A DNA stretch of 64,000 nucleotides from JACVRW01 sp963819635. GTDB taxonomy: Bacteria > Actinomycetota > Thermoleophilia > Solirubrobacterales > Thermoleophilaceae. Within the stretch, counting starts at the first letter, position 1, and each line of letters begins with the position of its first letter. The stretch lies in contig CAWFWX010000008.1 in NCBI GenBank assembly GCA_963819635.1, positions 199,644 to 263,643 of the forward strand. Reading direction: 5' to 3'. The notes beneath the pieces are model-generated. The model made no database searches. It was not told where the DNA came from and saw nothing but the letters and a program-made list of their open reading frames with translations. A program made the position numbers and the translations under genes. This document shows, one piece after another, positions 53,934 through 62,194 of the stretch.

Positions 53934-54881
53934 ATGCCCGAGCTCCTCGTCTTCCCGCAGGAGACCGTCCTCCAGGCCATCGAGCCGGGGGAGGCCATCG
54001 ACCGGGTCCGGGACGGCTTCGTCGAGTACGCCGGCAACGAGTGGCAGATGCCGCCGAAGCTCTACCTCGACGCCTATCCGAACGGGGACTTTCGCGCGAT
54101 GCCCGCCAAGGGAGCGGGGCTCGCGATCCTCAAGTGGGTCACCTCCTTCCCCCGCAATCCGGAGGCCGGGCTGCCGGTGGTGATGGGCATCATCTGCGTC
54201 TCGTCGGTTGCCGACGGCGAGCCGCTCGCGCTCGTGGACGTGCGCGCGGTCACGGCGCTTCGGACGGGCGCGGTCGCGGCGGTGGCCGCTCAGGAGCTCG
54301 CGCGCGAGGACGCTCGCAGCGTGGGAATGATCGGCTGCGGGCTCCATGGCACCTGGGCCGCCCGCTGCCTCGCGGCAGCCGAGTACGGACCCGGCATCTG
54401 CTTCGACCCCGATCCGGAGGCCGCCGGCCAGCTCGCGGGTGAGCTCGGCTGGGAGGCCGGTACGCGCGAGGACGCGCTCGCCTGCGACGTGGTCACCTGC
54501 GTGACGCCGGGGAACGAGCCGGTCGTCTTCGCGGGCGACCTGCGGCCGGGCATGCACCTGAACATGCTGGGCGCGGACGGCCCGGGCAAGGCGGAGGCCG
54601 AGCCCGAGGCGGTGGCGCGCTGCGAGCTCTTCTGCGACGAGTGGGCACAGGCGAGCCACGGCGGCGAGCTGACCGGCGCCGTCGAGGCCGGGCTCGTGGA
54701 CCAGGATCAGGTCGTCGAGCTCGGGGCCGTCCTGACGGGACTAAAGCGGGGCCGTTCCGCTCCCGATGCAATTACCCTGTTCGACTCCACAGGTCTGGCG
54801 ATCCAGGATCTCGCGCTCTGCCTCGCGCTCATCGAAGCGCACCGCGCCGGGCGCGTACGTGCGGACACCGTCCGGCTCTAA
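53934..54881 (+). CDS. Ornithine cyclodeaminase / mu-crystallin family protein
   Basis: 315 aa from ATG 53934. Catalytic-type Lys in ILKWVTSFP, Arg in VTALRTGAVAAVAA, and the NAD-binding IGCGLHGTWAARCL. Members include ornithine cyclodeaminase, alanine dehydrogenase and imine reductases, so the substrate cannot be told. No partner in an opine or siderophore pathway is nearby. 25 bp before the second DUF3352 gene. Confidence 0.82.
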   Translation: MPELLVFPQETVLQAIEPGEAIDRVRDGFVEYAGNEWQMPPKLYLDAYPNGDFRAMPAKGAGLAILKWVTSFPRNPEAGLPVVMGIICVSSVADGEPLALVDVRAVTALRTGAVAAVAAQELAREDARSVGMIGCGLHGTWAARCLAAAEYGPGICFDPDPEAAGQLAGELGWEAGTREDALACDVVTCVTPGNEPVVFAGDLRPGMHLNMLGADGPGKAEAEPEAVARCELFCDEWAQASHGGELTGAVEAGLVDQDQVVELGAVLTGLKRGRSAPDAITLFDSTGLAIQDLALCLALIEAHRAGRVRADTVRL

Positions 54882-54906
54882 GCCTTCACCCGACTCCGAG
54901 GCCAAA

Positions 54907-56436
54907 ATGCGCAAACTGGTTCTGATCCTTGCCGTGCTGTCCACGATGGCCGTGGTCGCGGCCGGCTGCGGCAACGAGGAGCAGTCCGCCTCGAGCGCCA
55001 CGGAGCTCGTCCCGGCCGGCGCCCTGATGTACGGCGAGGCGACGCTCAAGCCGGAGGGGGACCAGAAGGAGGCCGTCGACTCCATCCTCGCCAAGTTCCC
55101 GGGCGGCGGGCAGGCGGGCGACAAGCTCAAGGAGATGATCGAGAAGGGCCTCCGCGAGTCGGACGCGCCGCTCAGCTTCAAGGAAGACATCGAGCCCTGG
55201 CTGGGCGACGAGGCGGCGTTCTTCGCCACCTCGGTAGGCAGCGACGACGAGCCGAAAGCAGGCGTCGGCCTGATCGCAACCGATGACGAGGACAAGGCCG
55301 CCGAGGCGCTCGAGAAGTCGGCCGAGGGCAAGATCACCCGCCACGACTACAAGGGCGTGGAGTACCTGACCGACGACAGCGGCGAGGCCGGCGCCGTGCT
55401 CGAGGGCTTCCTCGTGCTCGGCACGGAGGCCGGCGTCAAGGCGGTCATCGACACGACCAAGGGCGGCAAGAAGCTCTCGGACGACGAGACCTACAAGCAG
55501 GCGCTCCAGGACGCGTCCGAGGACCGGCTCGGGCTCTTCTACCTCAACTCGCCGCAGTTCGCGAAGATGGCCCAGGGAACCGCCGCGCTGCCTCAGTCGT
55601 TCCAGAAGTTCTTCAAGGAGCCGTTCGTGGCGACGGTCGACGCCGACGACGACGGCGTCCTCATCGAGGCGAAGGTCCCCGAGGAGACCGCACAGACGTT
55701 CGGGTTCGTGGGGCAGGGGAGCGACCTGCTCACCGAGCTGCCGGGCGACTCGTGGCTCGCGATGGCGCAGACCGACTTCGGCAGGCTGATCGACTTCTAC
55801 GTCGACGCGTTCGCGGGCCTCGCGGGTGGGCGCGACGCGATCGAGCAGCAGCTGCACGCCGCGACCGGCCTCGACCTCCAGAAGGACGTGATCGACTGGA
55901 TGGGCGACTTCGGCGTCTTCGTGCGCGGCGCGAGCCTGTCCGAGCTCGACGGGGCGCTCATCATCGAGACGAAGGACGAGCAGGCCTCGGGGCGCCTCAT
56001 CGACGCGGTCGCGCGGCTCGCGAGGCAGCAGGGCGCCGGCGCGGAGGTCCGGGTCGGGCCCCTGTCTGCGCCGGGTGGCGGCAAGGGCTACACGCTCACG
56101 GACCCGAGCGTTCCCAAGCCGATCCACTTCTTCCAGAAGGACGGCCGCGTGGTGGTGGCCTACGGCGACGCGGCGGCGAAGGATGCGATCGACCCTGGGG
56201 AGAAGCTCGGCGACAACTCCGAATTCGCCTCCACGCGCGACTCGCTGGGCGACTACGAGGTGTCGTTCTACGTCCTGCTGCAGCCGATCTTCGACCTCGT
56301 CGAATCCACGGGGGCCGCCAACGACGCCGACTGGCAGGAGGCGAAGCCCTACCTCGAGCCGCTGCGCGCGTTCCTGGCGGGCACCTCCGGCGAGGGCGAC
56401 GACCTGAAGTCGGCGGTCAAGCTGATCGTGAAGTAG
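54907..56436 (+). CDS. DUF3352 family lipoprotein (copy 2)
   Basis: 509 aa from ATG 54907: MRKLVLILAVLSTMAVVAAGC with lipobox VAAGC near residue 21. It shares with the copy at 494-2002 the FPGGGQ/FPFGDQ region, the WLGDEA/ILGNPA region and the overall order, but the sequences have diverged widely. Predicted exposed on the outer face of the membrane. Function unknown. It sits between the cyclodeaminase-like gene and the MFS gene with short gaps (25 and 19 bp). Confidence 0.8.
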   Translation: MRKLVLILAVLSTMAVVAAGCGNEEQSASSATELVPAGALMYGEATLKPEGDQKEAVDSILAKFPGGGQAGDKLKEMIEKGLRESDAPLSFKEDIEPWLGDEAAFFATSVGSDDEPKAGVGLIATDDEDKAAEALEKSAEGKITRHDYKGVEYLTDDSGEAGAVLEGFLVLGTEAGVKAVIDTTKGGKKLSDDETYKQALQDASEDRLGLFYLNSPQFAKMAQGTAALPQSFQKFFKEPFVATVDADDDGVLIEAKVPEETAQTFGFVGQGSDLLTELPGDSWLAMAQTDFGRLIDFYVDAFAGLAGGRDAIEQQLHAATGLDLQKDVIDWMGDFGVFVRGASLSELDGALIIETKDEQASGRLIDAVARLARQQGAGAEVRVGPLSAPGGGKGYTLTDPSVPKPIHFFQKDGRVVVAYGDAAAKDAIDPGEKLGDNSEFASTRDSLGDYEVSFYVLLQPIFDLVESTGAANDADWQEAKPYLEPLRAFLAGTSGEGDDLKSAVKLIVK

Positions 56437-56455
56437 CCCGGGATAGAGTCGGCGC

Positions 56456-57760
56456 GTGACCCTCGAGGAGCGCGCCTTCCGGAAGGCCACGCGCCGGCTC
56501 ATCCCGTTCCTCTTCCTGATCTACGTGGTCGCGTACCTCGACCGCGTGAACGTGAGCTTCGCGCAGCTCCAGCTCGAGGACGACCTCGGCTTCAGCGACA
56601 CGATCTTCGGGATCGGCGCGGGGATCTTCTCGCTCGGCTACGTGATCTTCGGCCTGCCGAGCAACCTCGCCCTGGCGCGCTTCGGGGCGCGCCGCTGGCT
56701 CGCGGCGATCATGGTGGTCTGGGGGCTGATCTCCGCCTCGATGATGTTCATCGACAGCGCGGCGAGCTTCTACGTCATGCGCTTTCTGCTGGGTGCGGCA
56801 GAGGCGGGCTTCTTCCCCGGCATCATCCTGTTCCTGACCTGGTGGTTCCCCGAGCGCGAGCGCACGCCGGCGCTCGCGTTCTTCCTCAGCGCGGTGTCGG
56901 TGGCATACGTGTTCGGCGGTCCGATCTCGGGCGGCCTCCTGGAGCTCGACAACGTCGCCGGCCTCGACGGCTGGCAGTGGCTGTTCCTGCTGGAGGGGCT
57001 GCCCGCCATCGCGCTCGGGTTCGTGACGCTGCGCTTTCTCGACGAGCGCCCCGACGACGCCGCATGGCTCGAGCCCGACGAGCGCGAGTTCCTGACGGCG
57101 GAGGTGGAGCGAGAGCGGGAGCTGCGCGAGCAGCTCGGCGGCCAGCGCATCCGCGACGCTCTCGCGAGCGGCCGCGTCTGGGTATTCGGCCTCGTGAACC
57201 TCGTCCTGCTCGCGGCGGGCTTCGGCCTCACCTTCTTCGTTCCCGACCTCGTCCAGGACCGGACCGGCTACTCGGACTTCGAGGTGGGGGTGCTGGCCGC
57301 GATCCCGTTCGGCTTCGCGACCGTGGCGATGATCGCGGCGTCGCGCCGGGGCAGCGGGCTCGCCGTGCCGATGCTCACCGGCGCGGCCGGCACGGTCATC
57401 ACCGCCTACGCCCAGTCGCCGCTCCTGCTCACGGTCGGGATCACGCTCGGCGCCGTCGGCCTGCTGTCGGCGCTGCCTCGCTTCTGGGCGGGCCCGACGG
57501 CGTTCCTCGAGGGCAGGGCGGCCGCGGCTGGAATCGCGCTGATCGCGGTGCTCGGGAACCTCGGCGGCTTCCTCGGCCCGGCCTTCACCGGCATAGCCGA
57601 GGACCAGAGCGGCGGCTACGAGCTGCCGCTGACGGTGCTGGCGGCTCTCCTGCTCGTCACAGCGGGATGTTGCCGTGCTTTCGCTTGGGAGTCTCGACCC
57701 GCTTCGTCTTCAGCCGCTCCAGCGCCCGAATCAGCTTCGGGCGTGTCTCGTGCGGGATGA
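56456..57760 (+). CDS. MFS transporter, anion:cation symporter-like
   Basis: 434 aa from GTG 56456, about 12 helices. The N-terminus RRLIPFLFLIYVVAYLDRVNVSFAQLQLEDDLGFSD and the loop GAAEAGFFPGIILFLTWWFPERERTPA are typical of the phthalate/tartrate (ACS) group. The last about 35 residues (AFAWESRPASSSAAPAP) are read out of the opposite strand of the carboxylase beta gene: the genes overlap tail to tail by 104 bp, so the native C-terminus may have been lost. Confidence 0.85.
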   Translation: MTLEERAFRKATRRLIPFLFLIYVVAYLDRVNVSFAQLQLEDDLGFSDTIFGIGAGIFSLGYVIFGLPSNLALARFGARRWLAAIMVVWGLISASMMFIDSAASFYVMRFLLGAAEAGFFPGIILFLTWWFPERERTPALAFFLSAVSVAYVFGGPISGGLLELDNVAGLDGWQWLFLLEGLPAIALGFVTLRFLDERPDDAAWLEPDEREFLTAEVERERELREQLGGQRIRDALASGRVWVFGLVNLVLLAAGFGLTFFVPDLVQDRTGYSDFEVGVLAAIPFGFATVAMIAASRRGSGLAVPMLTGAAGTVITAYAQSPLLLTVGITLGAVGLLSALPRFWAGPTAFLEGRAAAAGIALIAVLGNLGGFLGPAFTGIAEDQSGGYELPLTVLAALLLVTAGCCRAFAWESRPASSSAAPAPESASGVSRAG

Positions 57761-59222
57761 TCACGTCGTCGATGTAGCCGCGCTCGGCCGCGGAGTAGGG
57801 GTTGGCGAAGCGGGCCTTGTAGTCGCCGATCAGCTTCTCCCGGCGCTGGTCGGGCGTGGGTGAGCTCTGGATGTCGCGGCGGTGGATGATGTTCACCGCG
57901 CCCTCGGGGCCCATCACGGCGACCTCGGCGGTCGGCCAGGCGAACACGAAGTCGGCCAGCATGTGCTTCGAGTTCATGACGTCGTAGGCGCCGCCGTAGG
58001 CCTTGCGCGTGATGACCGTCAGCTTCGGCACGGTGGCCTCCGTGAAGGCGTACAGCAGCTTCGCGCCGTGGCGGATGATCCCGCCCCACTCCTGTGAGGT
58101 CCCGGGCAGGAAGCCGGGCACGTCCATGAACGTGAGCAGGGGGATGTTGAAGGCGTCGCAGAAGCGCACGAAGCGGGCGGCCTTCTCGGAGGCGCTGATG
58201 TCGAGCACGCCGGCGAGCTGCGAGGGCTGGTTCCCGACCACGCCGACCGGCATCCCGTTCAGCCGCGAGAAGCCGATCACGATGTTGCGCGCGAAGTGCT
58301 CCTGCACCTCGAAGAACTCGCCGTTGTCGACGATCAGGTGCACCACGTCGCGCATGTCGTAGGGCTTGTTCGGGTTGTCGGGGACGATCCGGTCGAGCTC
58401 CTCGTCGGCGCGATCGGGATCGTCGCCCGTCTCCATCCGCGGCGGCAGCTCGAGGTTGTTCTGCGGCAGGAACGCCATGAGGTAGCGCACGTCCTCGAGA
58501 CAGCTCTCCTCGTCGTCGGCGGCGAAGTGCGCGACCCCGGACTTCGAGTTGTGCGTCATCGCGCCCCCGAGCTCCTCGAACTCGACCTCCTCGCCGGTGA
58601 CGGTCTTGATCACGTCGGGGCCCGTGATGAACATGTGCGAGGTCTCCTTGACCATGAAGATGAAGTCGGTCATGGCCGGGGAGTAGACGGCGCCGCCCGC
58701 GCAGGGCCCCATGATCACCGAGATCTGCGGGATCACGCCGGAGCACTGCACGTTGCGGACGAAGACGTCGCCGTAGGCGCCGAGCGAGACCACGCCCTCC
58801 TGGATCCGGGCGCCGCCCGAGTCGTTGATGCCGATGACCGGGCAGCCGATCTTGGCCGCCAGGTCCATCACCTTCACCATCTTCTCGCCCATCGCCTCGC
58901 CGAGCGAGCCGCCGAAGACCGTGAAGTCCTGTGAGAAGACCGCGACCGGGCGCCCGTCGATCGTGCCGTGCCCCGTGACGACGGCGTCTCCCCAGGGCCG
59001 GTTGTCGAGCATTCCGAAGTCGCTTGTGCGGTGGCGGACGAAGGTATCGAGCTCCTCGAACGAGCCCGGGTCGAGCAGCTTGTCGATCCGTTCGCGGGCG
59101 GTCAGCTTGCCCCGGTCGTGCTGCTTCTCCTCCGCCTGCGGGTTGGTGTGGATTGCCTGCTCGCGCAGCTCCTGGAGATGGGCGAGCTTCTCCTCGTAGG
59201 TCTCTGGCGACTTCTCGCGCAT
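57657..59222 (-). CDS. Acyl-CoA carboxylase beta subunit (carboxyltransferase), PccB-like
   Basis: 521 aa, full length. Two crotonase-type halves with oxyanion-hole Gly motifs (SGGARIQEGV; KAYGGAYDVM). The acyl-pocket residue region FMDVPGFLPGTSQEWGG has the Asp found in propionyl-CoA selective enzymes, and the C-terminus is KRKHGNIPL. Its biotinylated partner is probably the alpha subunit at 37179-38930. Propionyl-CoA is the best guess for substrate, and the mutase at 62195 supports it. Confidence 0.9.
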   Translation of the reverse strand: MREKSPETYEEKLAHLQELREQAIHTNPQAEEKQHDRGKLTARERIDKLLDPGSFEELDTFVRHRTSDFGMLDNRPWGDAVVTGHGTIDGRPVAVFSQDFTVFGGSLGEAMGEKMVKVMDLAAKIGCPVIGINDSGGARIQEGVVSLGAYGDVFVRNVQCSGVIPQISVIMGPCAGGAVYSPAMTDFIFMVKETSHMFITGPDVIKTVTGEEVEFEELGGAMTHNSKSGVAHFAADDEESCLEDVRYLMAFLPQNNLELPPRMETGDDPDRADEELDRIVPDNPNKPYDMRDVVHLIVDNGEFFEVQEHFARNIVIGFSRLNGMPVGVVGNQPSQLAGVLDISASEKAARFVRFCDAFNIPLLTFMDVPGFLPGTSQEWGGIIRHGAKLLYAFTEATVPKLTVITRKAYGGAYDVMNSKHMLADFVFAWPTAEVAVMGPEGAVNIIHRRDIQSSPTPDQRREKLIGDYKARFANPYSAAERGYIDDVIIPHETRPKLIRALERLKTKRVETPKRKHGNIPL

Positions 59223-59246
59223 TGACGCCGCAGGTTATCCGCCGCG

Positions 59247-60701
59247 CTACTTGCCGCCGTACCAGGGCAGCCGTCCGCCGGCGCGGTCGACGACCTTCCC
59301 GAGCAGCTCTCGGACGATCCCGGGGTGGCTCCCCGCGACGTTGCGGTTCATCCCCGGGTCGCGCCGGAGGTCGAACAGCTTGAAGTTGCCGGGCCGGTTG
59401 AACCCCCACAGCATCCAGCGGCGCGAGCGGATGTAGAACGAGTCCGAGTAGCCGCCCCAGGCGTAGTGGCGCTCCGGGAGCTTTCGGCCGTGGAAGACGC
59501 GCGAGAGGTTCGCGCCGGTCATGCGGTCGGGTCGCCTCACGCCGGCCATCGAGAGCAGCGTTGGAGCCACGTCGTGGGTGGACGCGAACCAGTCGCTCGC
59601 CTGACCGGCGCGACGGTGGTCGGGGTGAACGACGATCAGCGGCACCCGCGTGAGCACGGGGTAGAGCGCCGTCTGAACCTTGCCGGTCCAGCCGTGCTCG
59701 CCGAGCGAGATCCCGTGGTCGGCGACCAGCGCGATGACGGTCTCGCGCTCCAGGTTCAGGTTGTGAAGCCGGTCGATGAGCTGGCCGAGCCACCAGTCGG
59801 TGAGCGTCACCTCGGCCGCGTACAGGTCGCGCATCCGGCCGAGCACGCGACGCCGCTGCGAGCCGTGGAGCCAGCTCGATGCCCGGCCGTACTGAGGCAT
59901 CGACGGCTCGCGGCCGTGCCAGCCGCCGTAACCGTCGAGGAAGCGCGCCGGCGGGGTCCAGGGCTCATGGGGCTCGTAGGTGTCCACGACGAGCGCGAAT
60001 GGCTCGCGGCGCGCCGCGGCCACGTCCAGCTCGCGGATGGCGTTGCGGAAGACCCGGCCGGCGAAGGTGTGGTCCGGGCCCTCCCACGGGTGGCTGTTTG
60101 CCAGGTAGAGGCCCACCCGGGCGCGGACCTTGGCGCTGTCGTAGGCCGGGTGGACCCAGTGCCGAAGGATGTGCGGCGGGACGCTCGAGGCCTTCTGGTG
60201 GCCGCCGATCTGGCCGCCCGTGCGAACGAACCTGTGCATGCTGTGGCGAAAGCGCCCGTAGGGCGGCGCGTAGCCGAGGAACGGGTTGTCGGTCACGCAG
60301 GCGGTCCAGTAGCCCGCCCGCCGGAAGGTGGCGAGCAGGGAGCGGTCGACGTGATCGAACGGCTCCCAGCCGGGCGCCTCGAGGAGGCCGTCGCGGTCGT
60401 ACCAGCCGCGGAACGGAAACTGGCGGCGGCCGGTGTGGATCGTGTTGCGAGCGGGGACGGTTGGCATCGCCTCCGGGAAGGCCTGCGTGAACCGGACCCC
60501 GCGCCGGGCCAGCGCGGTCATGTTGGGTGTGCGAGCCCAGTCCTCGTAGACGGCGTCCGCCCGCAGGGAGTCCACGATCACCAGCAGGACGTTCGGCCCG
60601 TCGGGCGTCTTGGAGAAGGCGGCCGGCGCCCAGGCGGCGCTGGCGGCGGCGGCAGCAGCCGAGCGCTGGACGAAGCGTCGCCGTGTGACAGGACCAACCA
60701 T
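59247..60701 (-). CDS. Tat-exported sulfatase-fold hydrolase with Thr at the FGly site
   Basis: 484 aa. Twin-arginine signal TRRRFVQRSAAAAAASAAWAPAA. Alkaline-phosphatase-superfamily fold: metal site VIVDSLRADAV and VADHGISLGEHG, and the FASTHDVAPTLLSMAGV motif. The nucleophile motif that is (C/S)xPxR in sulfatases reads T81-V-P-A-R, so no formylglycine can form. Thr nucleophiles occur in nucleotide pyrophosphatases and phosphoethanolamine transferases, so this may be a phosphodiesterase or phosphatase. 24 bp after the carboxylase beta start region; separate promoter likely. Confidence 0.85.
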   Translation of the reverse strand: MVGPVTRRRFVQRSAAAAAASAAWAPAAFSKTPDGPNVLLVIVDSLRADAVYEDWARTPNMTALARRGVRFTQAFPEAMPTVPARNTIHTGRRQFPFRGWYDRDGLLEAPGWEPFDHVDRSLLATFRRAGYWTACVTDNPFLGYAPPYGRFRHSMHRFVRTGGQIGGHQKASSVPPHILRHWVHPAYDSAKVRARVGLYLANSHPWEGPDHTFAGRVFRNAIRELDVAAARREPFALVVDTYEPHEPWTPPARFLDGYGGWHGREPSMPQYGRASSWLHGSQRRRVLGRMRDLYAAEVTLTDWWLGQLIDRLHNLNLERETVIALVADHGISLGEHGWTGKVQTALYPVLTRVPLIVVHPDHRRAGQASDWFASTHDVAPTLLSMAGVRRPDRMTGANLSRVFHGRKLPERHYAWGGYSDSFYIRSRRWMLWGFNRPGNFKLFDLRRDPGMNRNVAGSHPGIVRELLGKVVDRAGGRLPWYGGK

Positions 60702-60741
60702 CCGTGTAACGACAGTGTCCCGTCAGCGCAACTTTTTCGCG

Positions 60742-61416
60742 CTAACCGCGCGAGAACGGCCGGTGATGCGCGGCCCCGAGAGCGTCGAGCGCCTCGTCGA
60801 GGACGGACTGCGCGCGCTCGGGATCGAGGCTCGGATCCAGCTCTTGCTCGGGATCGAGCTCGGGCTCGGGCTCGATCACCACGGCGTCGACTTCGACAGT
60901 GACGGGCTCGGGCGCGCGGAGGACCGCGACCGGCTCGGGCTCGGGCTCGATCGGCTCGGGCTCGGGCTCGATCGGCTCGGGCTCGATCGCCTCCGGCTCC
61001 GCTGTCCTCGTCCTGAACAGCCAGGCCCAGAATCCGCGCGACTTCGCGGTGGCGGGTGCGGCCGGCTCCGGTTCGGGCGCGATCGCCACCGGCTCGGGCT
61101 CAGGTTCCGGCTCGGTCGGCTCGGGTTCCGGCTCAGGTTCGGGCTCCGGCTCAGGTTCCGGCTCCGGCTCGGGCTCGGCCGTCTGGGGCAGCTCGGCGTG
61201 GAGGGTGACCTTGGTGCCCCATCCTGAGGGCTCGATTGAGACGGTGCCGCATCCATGCTCGCCCTCCCAGGCGACCGTGTGCTCCGGCTCGAGCTTCGTG
61301 ATCTTGATCTCGCCGAAGGCGCCGAGGTGCTTCATGAGGCCTTCCACCTCGCTCAGCTCGTCCCACAGCTCCGGCGGCGACTTTACGAGGGTGCGCTTCG
61401 CGGTTAAGTCCGGCAT
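60742..61416 (-). CDS. SRPBCC-like protein with long Glu-Pro repeat tail
   Basis: 224 aa. Residues 1-75 look like a START/SRPBCC domain (LVKSPPELWDELSEVEGLMKHLG, HTVAWEGEHGCGTVSIEPSGWGTKVTLHAEL). Then come two blocks of (EP)n with EPIEPEP units, a short WAWLFRTRT patch between them, and a helical end. EP repeats form stiff extended rods, as in TonB and some spacer proteins. Function unknown. It precedes the sulfatase-fold gene on the same strand. Confidence 0.65.
   Translation of the reverse strand: MPDLTAKRTLVKSPPELWDELSEVEGLMKHLGAFGEIKITKLEPEHTVAWEGEHGCGTVSIEPSGWGTKVTLHAELPQTAEPEPEPEPEPEPEPEPEPEPTEPEPEPEPVAIAPEPEPAAPATAKSRGFWAWLFRTRTAEPEAIEPEPIEPEPEPIEPEPEPVAVLRAPEPVTVEVDAVVIEPEPELDPEQELDPSLDPERAQSVLDEALDALGAAHHRPFSRG
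60940..61175. repeat. Glu-Pro coding microsatellite-like repeats
   Basis: Two blocks (60940-60995, unit GGCTCGGGCTCGATC; 61079-61172, units GGCTCAGGTTCC / GGCTCGGGTTCC on the plus strand) encode Glu-Pro runs on the minus strand. Codons for Glu and Pro vary between units, so selection on the protein, not only slippage, shapes the block. The opposite strand is also open and would encode (GS)n. Confidence 0.75.
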
Positions 61417-61480
61417 TGCCCCCGGTTTCGATCAGGGGCGGCGGTCTCCTTCCGGCGAACGGTGCCACCCTACGCCGCCC

Positions 61481-62176
61481 ATGCTCGGCGACGACCTCGG
61501 CGAACTTCTCGGCGATCGCATCCCGTCCGACCACAGCCGGCAGGTGCTCGCCGACCACTACGCGGATCGGCTGCGGGCGCGGCGCGTGCTCGACCTCGGC
61601 TGCGGCGCCGGCGATTCTGTCGACCTGTTCCGCTCGGTGGACCCAGCCGTCAGCTGGGTGGGCGCGGACATCGACGACTCCGCGGAGGTGGCCGCACGGA
61701 CCCGCACCGACGCCGACTTCGTGACCTTCGACGGCCGCCGGCTGCCGTTCGACGACGCCGGCTTCGACCTCGTCTACTGCAAGCAGGTGCTCGAGCACGT
61801 GGAGCATCCGCGCGAGCTCGTCGCGGAGGCGGCCCGAGTGCTCCGGCCGGGCGGCCACCTGGCCGGATCCACATCCCAGCTCGAGGCCTTCCATTCGCGC
61901 AGCACGCTCAACTGGACCCCATGGGGCTTCACCAGGATCGCGGAGGACGCCGGGCTGGAGGTCGTCGAGCTGCGCCCGGTGATCGACGGCTTCACGCTCG
62001 TGGCCTGGCGCGCGCTCGGGCTGCCGCGCTTCTTTCACCGCTGGTGGGCGCGCGAGTCGCCCCCGTACCGGCTGATCGAGCTCGCCGCCCGTGCGGCACG
62101 CCTCGACGCGCGCACCCGCAACCAGATCAAGCTCGTGCTCGCGGGGCAGTTCGCATTCCTGGCGCGCCGGCCGTAG
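61481..62176 (+). CDS. Class I SAM-dependent methyltransferase
   Basis: 231 aa from ATG 61481. Motif I VLDLGCGAGDSVDLF, acidic D in GADIDDS, motif LPFDDAGFDLVYCKQVLEHVEHP and LRPGGHLAGS. This is the Methyltransf_11-type layout; substrate unknown. Divergent from the Glu-Pro repeat gene. Short gap (18 bp) to the convergent mutase gene. Confidence 0.85.
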   Translation: MLGDDLGELLGDRIPSDHSRQVLADHYADRLRARRVLDLGCGAGDSVDLFRSVDPAVSWVGADIDDSAEVAARTRTDADFVTFDGRRLPFDDAGFDLVYCKQVLEHVEHPRELVAEAARVLRPGGHLAGSTSQLEAFHSRSTLNWTPWGFTRIAEDAGLEVVELRPVIDGFTLVAWRALGLPRFFHRWWARESPPYRLIELAARAARLDARTRNQIKLVLAGQFAFLARRP

Positions 62177-62194
62177 CCTCGAGCGCGCTGCGGC

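Noticed and set aside
60940..61175. Possible CRISPR-like or satellite array
   Set aside because: Units are contiguous coding repeats of 12-15 bp without spacers.
60899..61480. Open plus-strand frame encoding a (GS)n run ahead of the methyltransferase
   Set aside because: It is the complement of the Glu-Pro repeat gene; the methyltransferase domain starts at ATG 61481 and needs no such extension.
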